A stretch of 52,376 nt of DNA from Clostridia bacterium (GCA_019689585.1 JADGHG010000003.1:1-52376); one strand, 5' to 3'; positions 32,563-39,856 are shown, counted from the stretch's first letter. Notes: generated by a model from the letters alone, not told the origin. Numbers and translations are program-made.

Positions 32563-34058
32563 CGGCGGTCACCCTCACGATCTCCCGGCCCCGACCGCGG
32601 GCGCGAGGCCGGCGGCCCCGACCGCGGGGGTGAGGCCGGCGGCGCCACCGCCTGCGAGAGCCCGGGCACGGCCGCGCGCGGGAACGTCCGCGCCTCGCGC
32701 GGCGATGTCTCCGCGTCGCGCCCCGCGCGGGACACCCGCACCCGTCCCGCCGCGATCACCGTGTGCGCCAGGTTCGCGCCCATCCGGTACGGCAGGTGCG
32801 CGAGCGCCGGGCAGTCCCAGATCACGATGTCCGCGCGCGCCCCGGGTTCGAGCGAACCCGCGCGTCCGCCGCGCCCGAGAGCGAAGGCAGCGTTGCGCGT
32901 CGCGGCGACGAGCGCCTCCTCGGGCGTCATCCGGAGGAGGAGGCAGGCGAGGCTCATGACGAGCGGCAGCGAGAAGCCGGGCTGCGTGCCTGGGTTCGCG
33001 TCCGTCCCCAGGGCCACGGGCACCCCGGCCGCGATGAGCTCCCGCGCGGCCGCGTGGCGCGGCTTCATGAGGAAGAACGAGGTCGCGGGCAGGAGGCAGG
33101 CGACCGTCCCGGAGTCGCGGAGCGCGGCGAAATCCCCGGGCGGCGTGACGGCGAGGTGGTCGGCCGATACGGCGCCGAGCTCGGCCGCGATGCGGGCCCC
33201 GCCCAGGTGGTGCACCTCGTCCGCGTGGATCTTCCGCCCGAGCCCGGCCCGCCGCCCGGCCTCGAGGACGAGGCGCGCCTCCTCCGGCCCGAAGGCGCCG
33301 TCCTCGCAGAACACGTCGACGAATTCGGCGAGGCTCTCCCGGGCGACGGCGGGGATCATCTCGCGGGCGACGAGCTCCGCGTACTCGCGCGCGCGGCCGG
33401 CGAACTCGGGCGGCACGGCGTGCGCGCCGAGGAAGGTGGCGACGACCTCCTGGCCTGTCCCCTCGGGCGAGGCGGCCCAGAGGGCGGCGCGCCGGATGGC
33501 GCGGAGCTGCTTCAACTCCGTGGCGAGGTCGAGGCCGTAGCCGCTCTTCACCTCGACCGTCGTCGTGCCCAGGCGCAGGAGCTCGAGAAGCCGTGCGCGG
33601 AGCGAATCGAAGAGCTCGTCCTCCGTGGCCTCGCGCGTGGCGCGGACCGTCTGCAGGATCCCGCCCCCCGCCTTGAGGATCTCGAGATAGTCGCGCCCCT
33701 CGATGCGCATGCGGAACTCCTCCGCGCGCCACCCGGCGAAGCAGAGGTGGGTGTGGCAGTCGACGAGCCCCGGGGTGACGAGCCGGCCCTCGGCGTCGAC
33801 GACGGTCGCGTCGGGCGTGGGCTCCACCGCCGCGAGCACCTCGGCCTCGGGGCCGGCGGCCACGATGCGACCGCGGAAGGCCGCGACGGCGCCGCCCCGC
33901 ACGAGGCCGGCCTCCCCTTGGGCCTGTCCGGCGAATGGGCGCCGCGGACCGGGAGGCGCGGAGGACGCGCCCCCTCCGACCGCGGCGCTCGACACGGTCG
34001 CGAGCTCGCCCGCACCGCGGACGACGAGGTCGGCGGGGAGAGTCGCTGCCTGGTCCAT
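32559..34058 (-). CDS. hutI: Imidazolonepropionase
   Basis: 499 residues, longer than the usual 400-420. It opens 4-imidazolone-5-propionate to N-formimidoyl-glutamate. The metal site HTHLCFAG is near residue 120, VKSGYGLD and LGAHAVP follow, then KIHADEVHHLGGA, SADHLA and GTDANPG. The N-terminus has a Gly/Ala/Pro linker (about 22-50). The C-terminal 60 or so residues are Pro/Arg/Ser rich and carry a tandem 27-bp repeat, so the tail is probably a recent extension. ATG 34058 has a weak ribosome site. A broken second copy of its first third lies at 36132-36527. Confidence 0.93.
   Translation of the reverse strand: MDQAATLPADLVVRGAGELATVSSAAVGGGASSAPPGPRRPFAGQAQGEAGLVRGGAVAAFRGRIVAAGPEAEVLAAVEPTPDATVVDAEGRLVTPGLVDCHTHLCFAGWRAEEFRMRIEGRDYLEILKAGGGILQTVRATREATEDELFDSLRARLLELLRLGTTTVEVKSGYGLDLATELKQLRAIRRAALWAASPEGTGQEVVATFLGAHAVPPEFAGRAREYAELVAREMIPAVARESLAEFVDVFCEDGAFGPEEARLVLEAGRRAGLGRKIHADEVHHLGGARIAAELGAVSADHLAVTPPGDFAALRDSGTVACLLPATSFFLMKPRHAAARELIAAGVPVALGTDANPGTQPGFSLPLVMSLACLLLRMTPEEALVAATRNAAFALGRGGRAGSLEPGARADIVIWDCPALAHLPYRMGANLAHTVIAAGRVRVSRAGRDAETSPREARTFPRAAVPGLSQAVAPPASPPRSGPPASRPRSGPGDREGDRR
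32587..32640 (-). repeat. Tandem 27-bp repeat in the hutI tail
   Basis: Two adjacent 27-bp units, starting GGCCCCGACCGCGGG at 32587 and 32614, differ at only a few positions. They encode alternating Pro/Arg/Ser/Gly residues near the end of HutI. This looks like replication slippage. Confidence 0.7.
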
Positions 34059-34100
34059 GGTGCGATGGCTTCGCCGCCGACAGCCCCGTTCCCGCCAGGG
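33651..34100 (-). repeat. Direct repeat, hutI 5' region (intact copy)
   Basis: The first third of hutI and about 40 bp of its upstream region recur at 36132-36570 in the same orientation, roughly four-fifths identical by eye. The pair flanks a 2-kb segment holding the peptide/membrane-protein island and a pxpC 3' remnant. Confidence 0.75.
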
Positions 34101-34231
34101 CGCGGTCCCAGCCCGGGTCCCACGCGCCGTCCGGCCATACCGCAGCCCTCTGACCGTCGACGAAACCGAGTCGACTTCAGAGTGGCCCATAACCCGTCCA
34201 CGAAGTACCATACAGATACCAAAGTAGAGAC

Positions 34232-34451
34232 ATGCGAGGTCGTATATCCCAGGACGCAGGCCAGGCCCCGCGTCCGACAGGTCTTCGGCTTCGACCACGA
34301 GTTGGTCGCTCGGATCGAGGAGGTGTCTGCCGGGCTCGACATCTTCCAGCGCGACCTGGTCGAGCGGGCCATCCGCCAATACCTCGACCGGCACGCTGGC
34401 GAAGTCGGGCACAAGCGGGGGGAGGTGGGGCGAGAAGGGCTGAGAACGTAG
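34232..34451 (+). pseudogene. Ribbon-helix-helix (CopG-like) regulator, start uncertain, probable frameshift
   Basis: The frame ending at 34451 reads VFGFDHELVARIEEVSAGLD, then FQRDLVERAIRQYLDRH, a CopG/Arc-type ribbon-helix-helix. It has no plausible start nearby; the next in-frame ATG (34065) would begin beside the divergent hutI start. The ATG at 34232 (MRGRISQDAG) is in another frame and could be the true start if one base were missing in the C-rich stretch around 34260-34275. It lies just upstream of the peptide precursor and may have regulated it. Confidence 0.45.
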
Positions 34452-34461
34452 CCGTCGGGTG

Positions 34462-34476
34462 GGTGGCTTAGCCACC
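34462..34476. promoter_or_regulatory. Inverted repeat upstream of the peptide precursor
   Basis: GGTGGC and GCCACC flank a 3-base TTA spacer, a perfect 6-bp dyad. It lies between the ribbon-helix-helix gene and the precursor ATG (27 bp downstream), and a CTAG-N3-CTAG follows immediately. It fits an operator for a small dimeric regulator; no binding evidence. Confidence 0.35.
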
Positions 34477-34502
34477 TAGACTCTAGGAAGGGAGTGCGAG
34501 GG

Positions 34503-35144
34503 ATGAGCGTGTGGCTGCGCGGAACTGCCGTACTGCTTTTGGTGGCCGCGATCGTCACCATCTCCAGTTCTGCCATTGCGGGGGCCACGAACCAGGGCCA
34601 GTGGAGGCCCGCCTCAGCGACAGAGGTCCTAGGGGTGCTCGGCGAACGGCACCTGGGGGCCGCCGGACTGCTGACCCAGGGCGCCGTGACGTACACCGCC
34701 ACGGATGGCACCCTCTCCACGTTCGTCCCCGCCGCCACGCAGACGCCGGAGTTCCTGGGCATCCTCATCGTCACGACCCCGGAGGGCCAGACCTTGGTCT
34801 ATCGGGCGTCGATGACGGTGAGTGCCCGGGGATCGACGGTCACGCTTGAGGGAACCCGCGGGGAGCCGACCGTGGTTCAGGACGTGGGGCACGTGTCCCT
34901 GCCCAAGCCGGCGAACCGAAGTGCCACCGGCGCAAGCGGTGGCGGGGTGTCCGCCGACAGTTACGTGGGTGGACTGATCTGTGGTGTAGTGTGCCCGGTC
35001 GTCGTGTGGTATACGTTAAACCCGGTAACTCTGGAGGGACAGTTAGCAGCTGGCGTCCTCTGCTACGTCATCTGCACGCCTCCCCCTGGAGGGGGACCGG
35101 TGGCACCTGGCACGGGCGGATGCACCAATGGATGCGCGAACTAG
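34503..35144 (+). CDS. Secreted precursor with C-terminal triple C-x3-C hydrophobic peptide (bacteriocin-like)
   Basis: 213 residues from ATG 34503, which follows AGGGAG eight bases upstream; GTG 34494 lies too close to that site. The signal peptide is about 1-26 (ending AIA/G). A middle domain (about 35-135) includes F-V-P-A-x2-Q-x-P-x3-G at 74-86, shared with the 23331 protein. After a Gly/Ser linker, the C-terminal 60 residues are hydrophobic with exactly three C-x3-C motifs (Cys160/164, 187/191, 207/211) and end GGCTNGCAN. Precursor size, Cys spacing and hydrophobicity recall halocin C8, in which a Cys-rich peptide is released from a larger precursor. A 73-residue membrane protein follows 12 bp later. 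No family is known to me. Confidence 0.72.
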   Translation: MSVWLRGTAVLLLVAAIVTISSSAIAGATNQGQWRPASATEVLGVLGERHLGAAGLLTQGAVTYTATDGTLSTFVPAATQTPEFLGILIVTTPEGQTLVYRASMTVSARGSTVTLEGTRGEPTVVQDVGHVSLPKPANRSATGASGGGVSADSYVGGLICGVVCPVVVWYTLNPVTLEGQLAAGVLCYVICTPPPGGGPVAPGTGGCTNGCAN

Positions 35145-35156
35145 AAGGGGTTGACG

Positions 35157-35378
35157 ATGGCACCGATACGGAGCCGCAAGGAACACCTAGAACTGCTGGG
35201 GCGGCTCTACTTCGGGTGGAGTGTGACTGAGGCCCTGGTCTTGTGGAGCCACGTGCCGCTCATCGGGAAGATCGGCCTCGTCCTCTTGGTCGGGTCCGGG
35301 TACTTCGTGGCCCGGAAATACGGTCGGATGAAGGGCTTTCTGGCCGGATTCCGTCAGGACCAGGGCAAGACTGGCTGA
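35157..35378 (+). CDS. 73-residue two-helix membrane protein, candidate immunity protein (copy 1)
   Basis: ATG 35157 follows AAGGGG six bases upstream. Two hydrophobic segments (YFGWSVTEALVLW and IGKIGLVLLVGSGYFV) are joined by a short HVPLIGK turn. The tail is basic, then mixed (ARKYGRMKGFLAGFRQDQG). About 60% of residues match the copy at 35566. Small two-helix proteins directly after a peptide precursor are often immunity proteins; a signalling or export-helper role is possible. It ends just before a strong hairpin. Confidence 0.7.
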   Translation: MAPIRSRKEHLELLGRLYFGWSVTEALVLWSHVPLIGKIGLVLLVGSGYFVARKYGRMKGFLAGFRQDQGKTG

Positions 35379-35380
35379 GT

Positions 35381-35413
35381 GCCGGTGCCGCCCCGTGGCT
35401 GGGCGGCACGGGC
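35381..35413 (+). terminator. Hairpin terminator, copy 1
   Basis: GTGCCGCCC and GGGCGGCAC form a perfect 9-bp stem with a 7-base loop, extended by three more pairs beyond one mismatch. It starts 3 bases after the stop of copy 1 and has no long T-run. It is homologous to the hairpin at 36001. Confidence 0.65.
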
Positions 35414-35452
35414 TACCTCGGCCGTGGTGGTGGGAGGAGGCGGCCGAACCCC

Positions 35453-35554
35453 GTAGCCGCCATAGTCATGTGCTACGTGCTTTGCGCCCCTGTCGACGGC
35501 GGCGCACCGCCAACACCGGGTACAGGCGGATGCACGAATGGATGCGCGAATTAA
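35453..35554 (+). pseudogene. Truncated second precursor (C-terminal tail only)
   Basis: This frame encodes a C-Y-V-L-C motif, then a Pro/Gly-rich linker and PGTGGCTNGCAN, ending exactly like the 34503 precursor. The signal, middle domain and first C-x3-C motif are missing, replaced by sequence running back to the hairpin of copy 1. An ATG at 35468 could give a 28-residue peptide but has no nearby ribosome site. It is followed 11 bp later by the second 73-residue protein, repeating the gene order of copy 1. Confidence 0.65.
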
Positions 35555-35565
35555 GGGGTTTGAAA

Positions 35566-35787
35566 ATGGTCCCCATACGGAGTTGGAAGGAGTTCCTTCA
35601 AATCCTCGCGCGGTTCTTCGCAGCGTGGAGCGTCTTGCTGGCCCTGATGTCGTGGCGCTACGTACCGCTCATCGGGAAGGTCGCCTTGGTGCTCCTGATC
35701 TGCGTCGCGTGGTTCGTCGCTCGGAAGTACGGGGGCATGAAGGGCTTCCTGGCCGAGTTCCGCGAGGACCGAGGCAAGGATGTCTGA
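35566..35787 (+). CDS. 73-residue two-helix membrane protein, candidate immunity protein (copy 2)
   Basis: ATG 35566 follows AAGGGG seven bases upstream, the same spacing as in copy 1. Residues M-x-P-I-R-S, WSV, YVPLIGK, FVARKYG and MKGFLA are shared with copy 1 and the length is identical (73). The membrane helices are more diverged than the ends. The frame is intact although its precursor partner is truncated, which suggests it was kept for protection or another independent role. Its stop abuts a third, broken copy. Confidence 0.7.
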   Translation: MVPIRSWKEFLQILARFFAAWSVLLALMSWRYVPLIGKVALVLLICVAWFVARKYGGMKGFLAEFREDRGKDV

Positions 35788-35797
35788 CACGAGTTGA

Positions 35798-35983
35798 AAG
35801 GAACTGCTAGAAAGGCTAGCGCGGTACTGCTGGGGGTTCAGCCTGTGTGTGGCCTTCAGCTCATGGCACTACGTACCGCTCATTGGGAAGATCGGCCTCG
35901 TACTCCTGGTCGAGGTCGGGTGCTTCGCGGCCGGAAAGTACGGCCGGGCGAGGTGGTTCAACGAGGACCTAGGCGACGGCTGA
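35798..35983 (+). pseudogene. Third copy of the 73-residue protein, broken
   Basis: KELLERLARYCWGFSL, then WHYVPLIGKIGLVLLVEVG and AAGKYGRARWF, align with copies 1 and 2. The start codon and first residues are absent, and a TGA (35795-35797) stands where both intact copies have a sense codon before KE. The last residues before the stop also differ. It begins a few bases after copy 2 ends, so no precursor remains between them. Confidence 0.7.
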
Positions 35984-36000
35984 ATTAAGGCCGGTCGAGT

Positions 36001-36033
36001 GCCGGTGCCGCCCCGCCACAGGGCGGCACCGGC
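36001..36033 (+). terminator. Hairpin terminator, copy 2
   Basis: GCCGGTGCCGCCC and its exact complement form a perfect 13-bp stem around a 7-base loop. It is clearly homologous to the hairpin at 35381 (both start GCCGGTGCCGCCCC), which shows that gene block and terminator were duplicated together. It may also serve the convergent minus-strand genes. Confidence 0.7.
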
Positions 36034-36046
36034 TGCCCCCCGTGCA

Positions 36047-36131
36047 TCACCGCTTGACGCGTCCGAACCGCAGCCGGGCGCCGGGCGCGAGCTCGGCCAG
36101 ACGGCCGAGGTCGGCCTCGGAGATCACAGTG
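36047..36131 (-). pseudogene. pxpC 3'-end remnant
   Basis: On the minus strand the last residues read [20 protein letters not shown] and end in VKR before a TGA. They parallel the end of the intact pxpB-pxpC gene ([20 protein letters not shown], then AKG). The remnant is joined directly to a broken hutI copy. It probably marks the end of an old tandem duplication of pxpC-hutI. Confidence 0.65.
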
Positions 36132-36527
36132 CGCAGAATGCCGCCGCCCGAGTTCAGGTTCTCGATAGTCGCGCCCCTCGAGGCGCATGCGGAACTCCTC
36201 GGCCCGCCAGCCGGCGAAGCAGAGGTGGGTGTGCGCGCCGACGAGCCCCGGGGTGACGAGCCGGCCCTCGGCGTCGACGACGGTCGCGTCGGGGGTCAGC
36301 TCCACCGCCGCGAGCACCTCGGCCTCAGGGCCGGCCGCGACGACGCGGCCCCGGAAGGCCGCCACGGCGCCGCCCGGGACGACCCCTGCCTCGCCCTGGG
36401 CCCGCCCGGCGAACGGCCGGGGTGGGCCGGAAGGTGCGCCCGTCTCCGCGGCCGCGCCCGACGCGGTCGCGAGCTCGCCCGCGCCGTGGACGATGAGGTC
36501 GGCGGGGAGGCGCCGCGGCTCACCCAT
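36132..36527 (-). pseudogene. Broken second copy of hutI (5' third)
   Basis: ATG 36527 opens a frame closely matching HutI residues 1-130, including [49 protein letters not shown] and GRDY. A one-base loss after GRDY shifts the frame, and homology ends at a GGGIL-(R/Q)-TV junction fused to pxpC text. The metal-binding barrel is missing, so it is not functional. It lies 60 bp downstream of the intact pxpB-pxpC gene. Confidence 0.8.
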
Positions 36528-36570
36528 CGTGCGATGGCTTCGCCGTCGGCCGCCAGGTTCCCGCCCGGAC
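36132..36570 (-). repeat. Direct repeat, hutI 5' region (broken copy)
   Basis: Partner of the repeat at 33651-34100, same orientation. Similarity continues about 40 bp beyond the start codon, through TGCGATGGCTTCGCCG, into the former pxpC-hutI intergenic region. Confidence 0.75.
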
Positions 36571-36587
36571 CCGCGCCGGCCGGTCCC

Positions 36588-38336
36588 TTACCCCTTGGCC
36601 CGGGCGAAGCGGAGCCGAGCGCCCGGCGCGAGTTGCGCGAGGCGGTCGAGGTCGGCTTCGCAGACCACTGCGATCTTCGGGTAGCCCCCGATCGTCTGCG
36701 CATCGGCAAGGAGCACGATGGGCGTCCCGTCGCCCGTCACCTGGATGGTGCCGTGCGGGATGGGCTCGGAGAGCGGCTCCCGCCCCGGGGACACTGGAAG
36801 GGCCGGGCCGAGGAGCCGCATGCCCATCCGGTCCGAGGCGGGCCCGACCCGCCAGACCGTACCGAAGAAGGTCTCGCTCGCCGAGGGGCCCAGGCACCCG
36901 CCGTCGGGGCCCGTAAGGGCGCGGACGGTGACGAGATCGACGCCCCCTCGCGCACCGCTTGGGGCAGGCCCGGTCCCCCGCGCGCCCTGCCCCGCCCAGG
37001 GGGCTTCCGCGTGCGGCGCGTGCGGCGCGTGCTCGTCGCCGGGCGGTGTGCCGAGCGGCAGGAGGTCCCCCGGCCGGAGCGCCCGGCCGGCAAGGCCGCC
37101 GATGCCCGAGCGCAGGTCGGTCGCGCGGCTCCCTCCGACGACCGGGACGTCGAATCCCCCCTCGACCGCCAGGTACGCGCGAAGCCCGCTCCGCCGCCCG
37201 CGGAAGACGAGGCGGGAACCCGGTCGCAGCTCTCCGACCTCGCCCGGAGCGAGCGGCCGTCCGTCAAGCTCGGCGCCGAGGTCCGCGCCCGCCACCGCGA
37301 CGCGCCGCGGCGGGGCGCCCCCGGGCGCCCGGCAGTCGAGCGCCGGGCCGCGCAGCGTCACCTCGAGCCCGGCCGCGCCGTCGGGGTTGCCCACCCTCCG
37401 GTTGGCCATCCGGAGCGCGCCGCGGTCCAAGGCGCCGGCGAGCGGGAAGCCGAGCTCGCGCCAGGCCATTCGGCCGAGGTCCTGGACCGTCGTGAGAAGC
37501 CCGGCCTCGCGCACGAGGAGCGCCCACGAGGCCGCCTCGGTCGCCCTCTCGGCAGCCTCGCGCACGCGCGTCTCCCACGCGGCCGCCTCGGCCGCCTCGC
37601 GCTCCTCGATCCGCCGGAACTCCGCCTCGCCGATGGGCTCGAAGCGCACAGCGTCGCCCGGGCGGATGAGGACCGGCGGGTCCTCCCAGGGCCGGTACAC
37701 GAGGCGTGGGGTTCGGCCCAGGATGCGCCAGCCGCCGGGGCTCTCGCTCGGGTAGACGGCCGTCTGCCGGCCTGCGACGGCGACCGACCCGGCGGGCACC
37801 CGAGTGCGCGGCTGGGGCAGCCTTGGTACCGCGAGATCCTCGGGCAGCGCGCCGAGGTAGGCGAAGCCCGGCGCGAAGCCGAGGCAGAAGGCGTGGTAGC
37901 GCGTCTCCGAATGCCGGCGCACGACCTCCTCGGGCGTGCGCCGGAGAAGGCGCGCGACCTCCGCCAGGTCGGGGCCGTGCGCGCCGCCGTACAGGACCGG
38001 GATGACGACCGTTGAGGGCGGCGCCGCGCGCGCGAGCGCGGCCTCCCCGCCGCGGCCGCTCAAAAGCCGCGCGGCCTCGCGACGCAGAAGCTCGGCAGCG
38101 GGCGCGAGGCCACCCGGCGCCGCCTCTCCGGAAAGCTCCAGGTACAGCGAAGCGTACCCGACGAGGACCGCCGCCGCCCGGCCGCCGAACCCCGCGCGGA
38201 GCCGGCCGGCCAAGGCGTGGAGCCGCCCGTTGACGTCTACATCGGGGCCCTCGACCGCGACGCGGAGGAGGAGGCCGCGCTCCCCGAAGGGGAGGACAGC
38301 GAACGCCGCCGCGCCTCGCCGGGTCTCCCAGGCCAC
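36588..38336 (-). CDS. pxpBC: 5-oxoprolinase subunits B and C fused (KipI-KipA)
   Basis: 582 residues. The KipI/PxpB domain (about 10-255) has IPVLYGG, HSETRYHAFCLGFAPGFAYLG, PRTRVPAGSVAVAGRQTAVYP and GGWRILGRTP. The KipA/PxpC domain (about 270-582) has AGLLTTVQDLGR, G(A)LD...ANRRVGN, SDRMGMRL, EPIPHGTIQV and ADAQTIGGYPKIA. In the known PxpABC enzyme these subunits drive ATP-dependent opening of 5-oxoproline to glutamate; the PxpA partner is not in the window. Fusion of B and C is less common than separate genes. GTG 38336 is the start, 37 bp after pepC. Confidence 0.92.
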   Translation of the reverse strand: MAWETRRGAAAFAVLPFGERGLLLRVAVEGPDVDVNGRLHALAGRLRAGFGGRAAAVLVGYASLYLELSGEAAPGGLAPAAELLRREAARLLSGRGGEAALARAAPPSTVVIPVLYGGAHGPDLAEVARLLRRTPEEVVRRHSETRYHAFCLGFAPGFAYLGALPEDLAVPRLPQPRTRVPAGSVAVAGRQTAVYPSESPGGWRILGRTPRLVYRPWEDPPVLIRPGDAVRFEPIGEAEFRRIEEREAAEAAAWETRVREAAERATEAASWALLVREAGLLTTVQDLGRMAWRELGFPLAGALDRGALRMANRRVGNPDGAAGLEVTLRGPALDCRAPGGAPPRRVAVAGADLGAELDGRPLAPGEVGELRPGSRLVFRGRRSGLRAYLAVEGGFDVPVVGGSRATDLRSGIGGLAGRALRPGDLLPLGTPPGDEHAPHAPHAEAPWAGQGARGTGPAPSGARGGVDLVTVRALTGPDGGCLGPSASETFFGTVWRVGPASDRMGMRLLGPALPVSPGREPLSEPIPHGTIQVTGDGTPIVLLADAQTIGGYPKIAVVCEADLDRLAQLAPGARLRFARAKG

Positions 38337-38373
38337 GGCCCGCCCCCGTCCGCCGGGCGGAAGTCCCCGGGTA

Positions 38374-39771
38374 TCAGCGCGCGAGCGAGCCCATCGGGTC
38401 CCAGGGCGGGAGCACGATGGGCGGCTGCTTCAGCGCCTCCTGCAGCTCGGGCGGGAGGTAGCTCTTCTTCACGACCACCTGGTACATGAACTCGTCGAAC
38501 CAGTCGTCGCTCATCACGAAGAACCCCTGGTGACCCGGCTCCGTGCCCCAGCTGTTCTCGACCTTCCAGCGGTTCGGCCGCCCGTTCACGAGGTTCACGC
38601 CCGTGAAGACCATCGCGTGCGTCATGCGGCTCTCGCCGTAGTCGAGCCGCCCCGCCTTGTCGAGGTCGAAGCGCACGCCCAGGACGCCTTCGTAGTCGTA
38701 GAGCCGCGCGTCGAGGACGCCCGAGGCGCGGTCCGACATCTTCCCCACGTCGCACCCGAACCAGACCGGCTCGCCGTCGAGGAGCTGGCGCAGCGCCATC
38801 TCCTTCAGGGTCTCGATCTCGACGTTCAGGTAGAGCACGTCCCGCCCGCCCTTGACGTAGCCGAGGTACTGGACGGTGTACGTGCGGCCGAAGGGCTTGT
38901 CGGCGGTCGGGGCGTGGATGAGGCTGACGTACTCGGAGAGGTCCAGCCCGACGTACGCCTGGAGGAACTCCTGCGGCGTGAGCCCGGGGTCGCGGTGGAA
39001 GTCGCCGTCCTTGTCGCGGTACTCGAAGTCGAAGCGGCTCGGCGGTTCGCCCAGGAACCGGACGAGGAGCCGGTAGACCTCGCCGAGCATCCGCTCCTTC
39101 TCGGCCCGGAGCTCGGCCAGGGAGGCGTTCCCCTGGTGGTACATCTCGCGGAGGCGCCTCGCGTACTCGCGCAGCTTGAGCGTGAGGATGCGGTTCATGC
39201 CGGCCGAGTCGCTCGAGTGGAACGACTCCGGCATCGCGTACTTCGGCACGACCCCGTACTTCTCGACGAGGTTCACGAACATGTCCCACTGGCCGCCGTC
39301 GTTGAGCGGCGCGTCGAGGAGCCAGGCGACGAGCCGGCCGTGGAGGTCCTCGTCGCGGGTCTCGATGATCGCCTCGAGGAAGTAGTTCGAGCGCTCGAAC
39401 TTGTCCCAGAACATCTGATAGGCCTGCGAGAGCTCGAACTCCTTGAGCTTGCACCGGCGCATCACGGCGACGCGCAGGGTGTTGAGCCCGGCGAACATCC
39501 AGCAGCGGCCGCTCTTCTTCTGGTGGGTGATCGGCCCCGTCTCGATCTCGTGAGAGAACGTGTAGGGCCGCGCGGTGATGATGTCCTGGTTCAGCGCGAC
39601 GGCCTGGACGCCGTTCTTGCGGATGGCGTTCGCCGTCGCCCGCACGAGCGGGTCGGCCTTCGCCTCTGCGGAGAAACGCGCGACGAGCTCGGGCGCGACG
39701 GCGCCGTCCGCCGCGGCCGCGGAAGGCGCGATGGCCCCGCCGGCGTCCGGCCGCACGGCTGCGTCCGACAT
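38374..39771 (-). CDS. pepC: C1B cysteine aminopeptidase (PepC/bleomycin hydrolase family)
   Basis: 465 residues. The catalytic triad is Cys90 in KKSGRCWMFAG (oxyanion Gln84 before it), His385 in MTHAM and Asn406 in VENSWG. FHSSDSAGMNRIL and FGCDVGKMSDR are also family features. These cytosolic hexameric enzymes remove N-terminal residues from peptides. The first 30 residues are Ala-rich and not conserved. The ATG follows GGAGGTTGGGG. It sits in the amino-acid catabolic run. Confidence 0.94.
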   Translation of the reverse strand: MSDAAVRPDAGGAIAPSAAAADGAVAPELVARFSAEAKADPLVRATANAIRKNGVQAVALNQDIITARPYTFSHEIETGPITHQKKSGRCWMFAGLNTLRVAVMRRCKLKEFELSQAYQMFWDKFERSNYFLEAIIETRDEDLHGRLVAWLLDAPLNDGGQWDMFVNLVEKYGVVPKYAMPESFHSSDSAGMNRILTLKLREYARRLREMYHQGNASLAELRAEKERMLGEVYRLLVRFLGEPPSRFDFEYRDKDGDFHRDPGLTPQEFLQAYVGLDLSEYVSLIHAPTADKPFGRTYTVQYLGYVKGGRDVLYLNVEIETLKEMALRQLLDGEPVWFGCDVGKMSDRASGVLDARLYDYEGVLGVRFDLDKAGRLDYGESRMTHAMVFTGVNLVNGRPNRWKVENSWGTEPGHQGFFVMSDDWFDEFMYQVVVKKSYLPPELQEALKQPPIVLPPWDPMGSLAR

Positions 39772-39856
39772 GACCCCAACCTCCTTCGGGACCCTTCCGG
39801 TTCTCCTTGCGTATTCCGCGGCAGCCGGTGCAATCCCTCGTCCCGACGCGCTCCCG

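Noticed and set aside
35381-36033. A CRISPR or integron array made by the repeated hairpins
   Set aside because: There are only two copies, 620 bp apart, each directly after a gene stop and without spacer regularity or an integrase. They behave as duplicated terminators.
35985-36527. A complete 180-residue hutI-derived protein
   Set aside because: After residue 120 or so the frame runs into an inverted reading of pxpC sequence and the island hairpin. Homology shows a broken gene, not a new protein.
36042-38015. Long open frame on the plus strand opposite pxpBC
   Set aside because: The translation is Arg/Ala/Pro-rich with no family features and mirrors a well-supported gene. In this GC-rich DNA, long antisense frames are common; those opposite hutU, hutI, the S9 genes and the MFS genes were rejected for the same reason.
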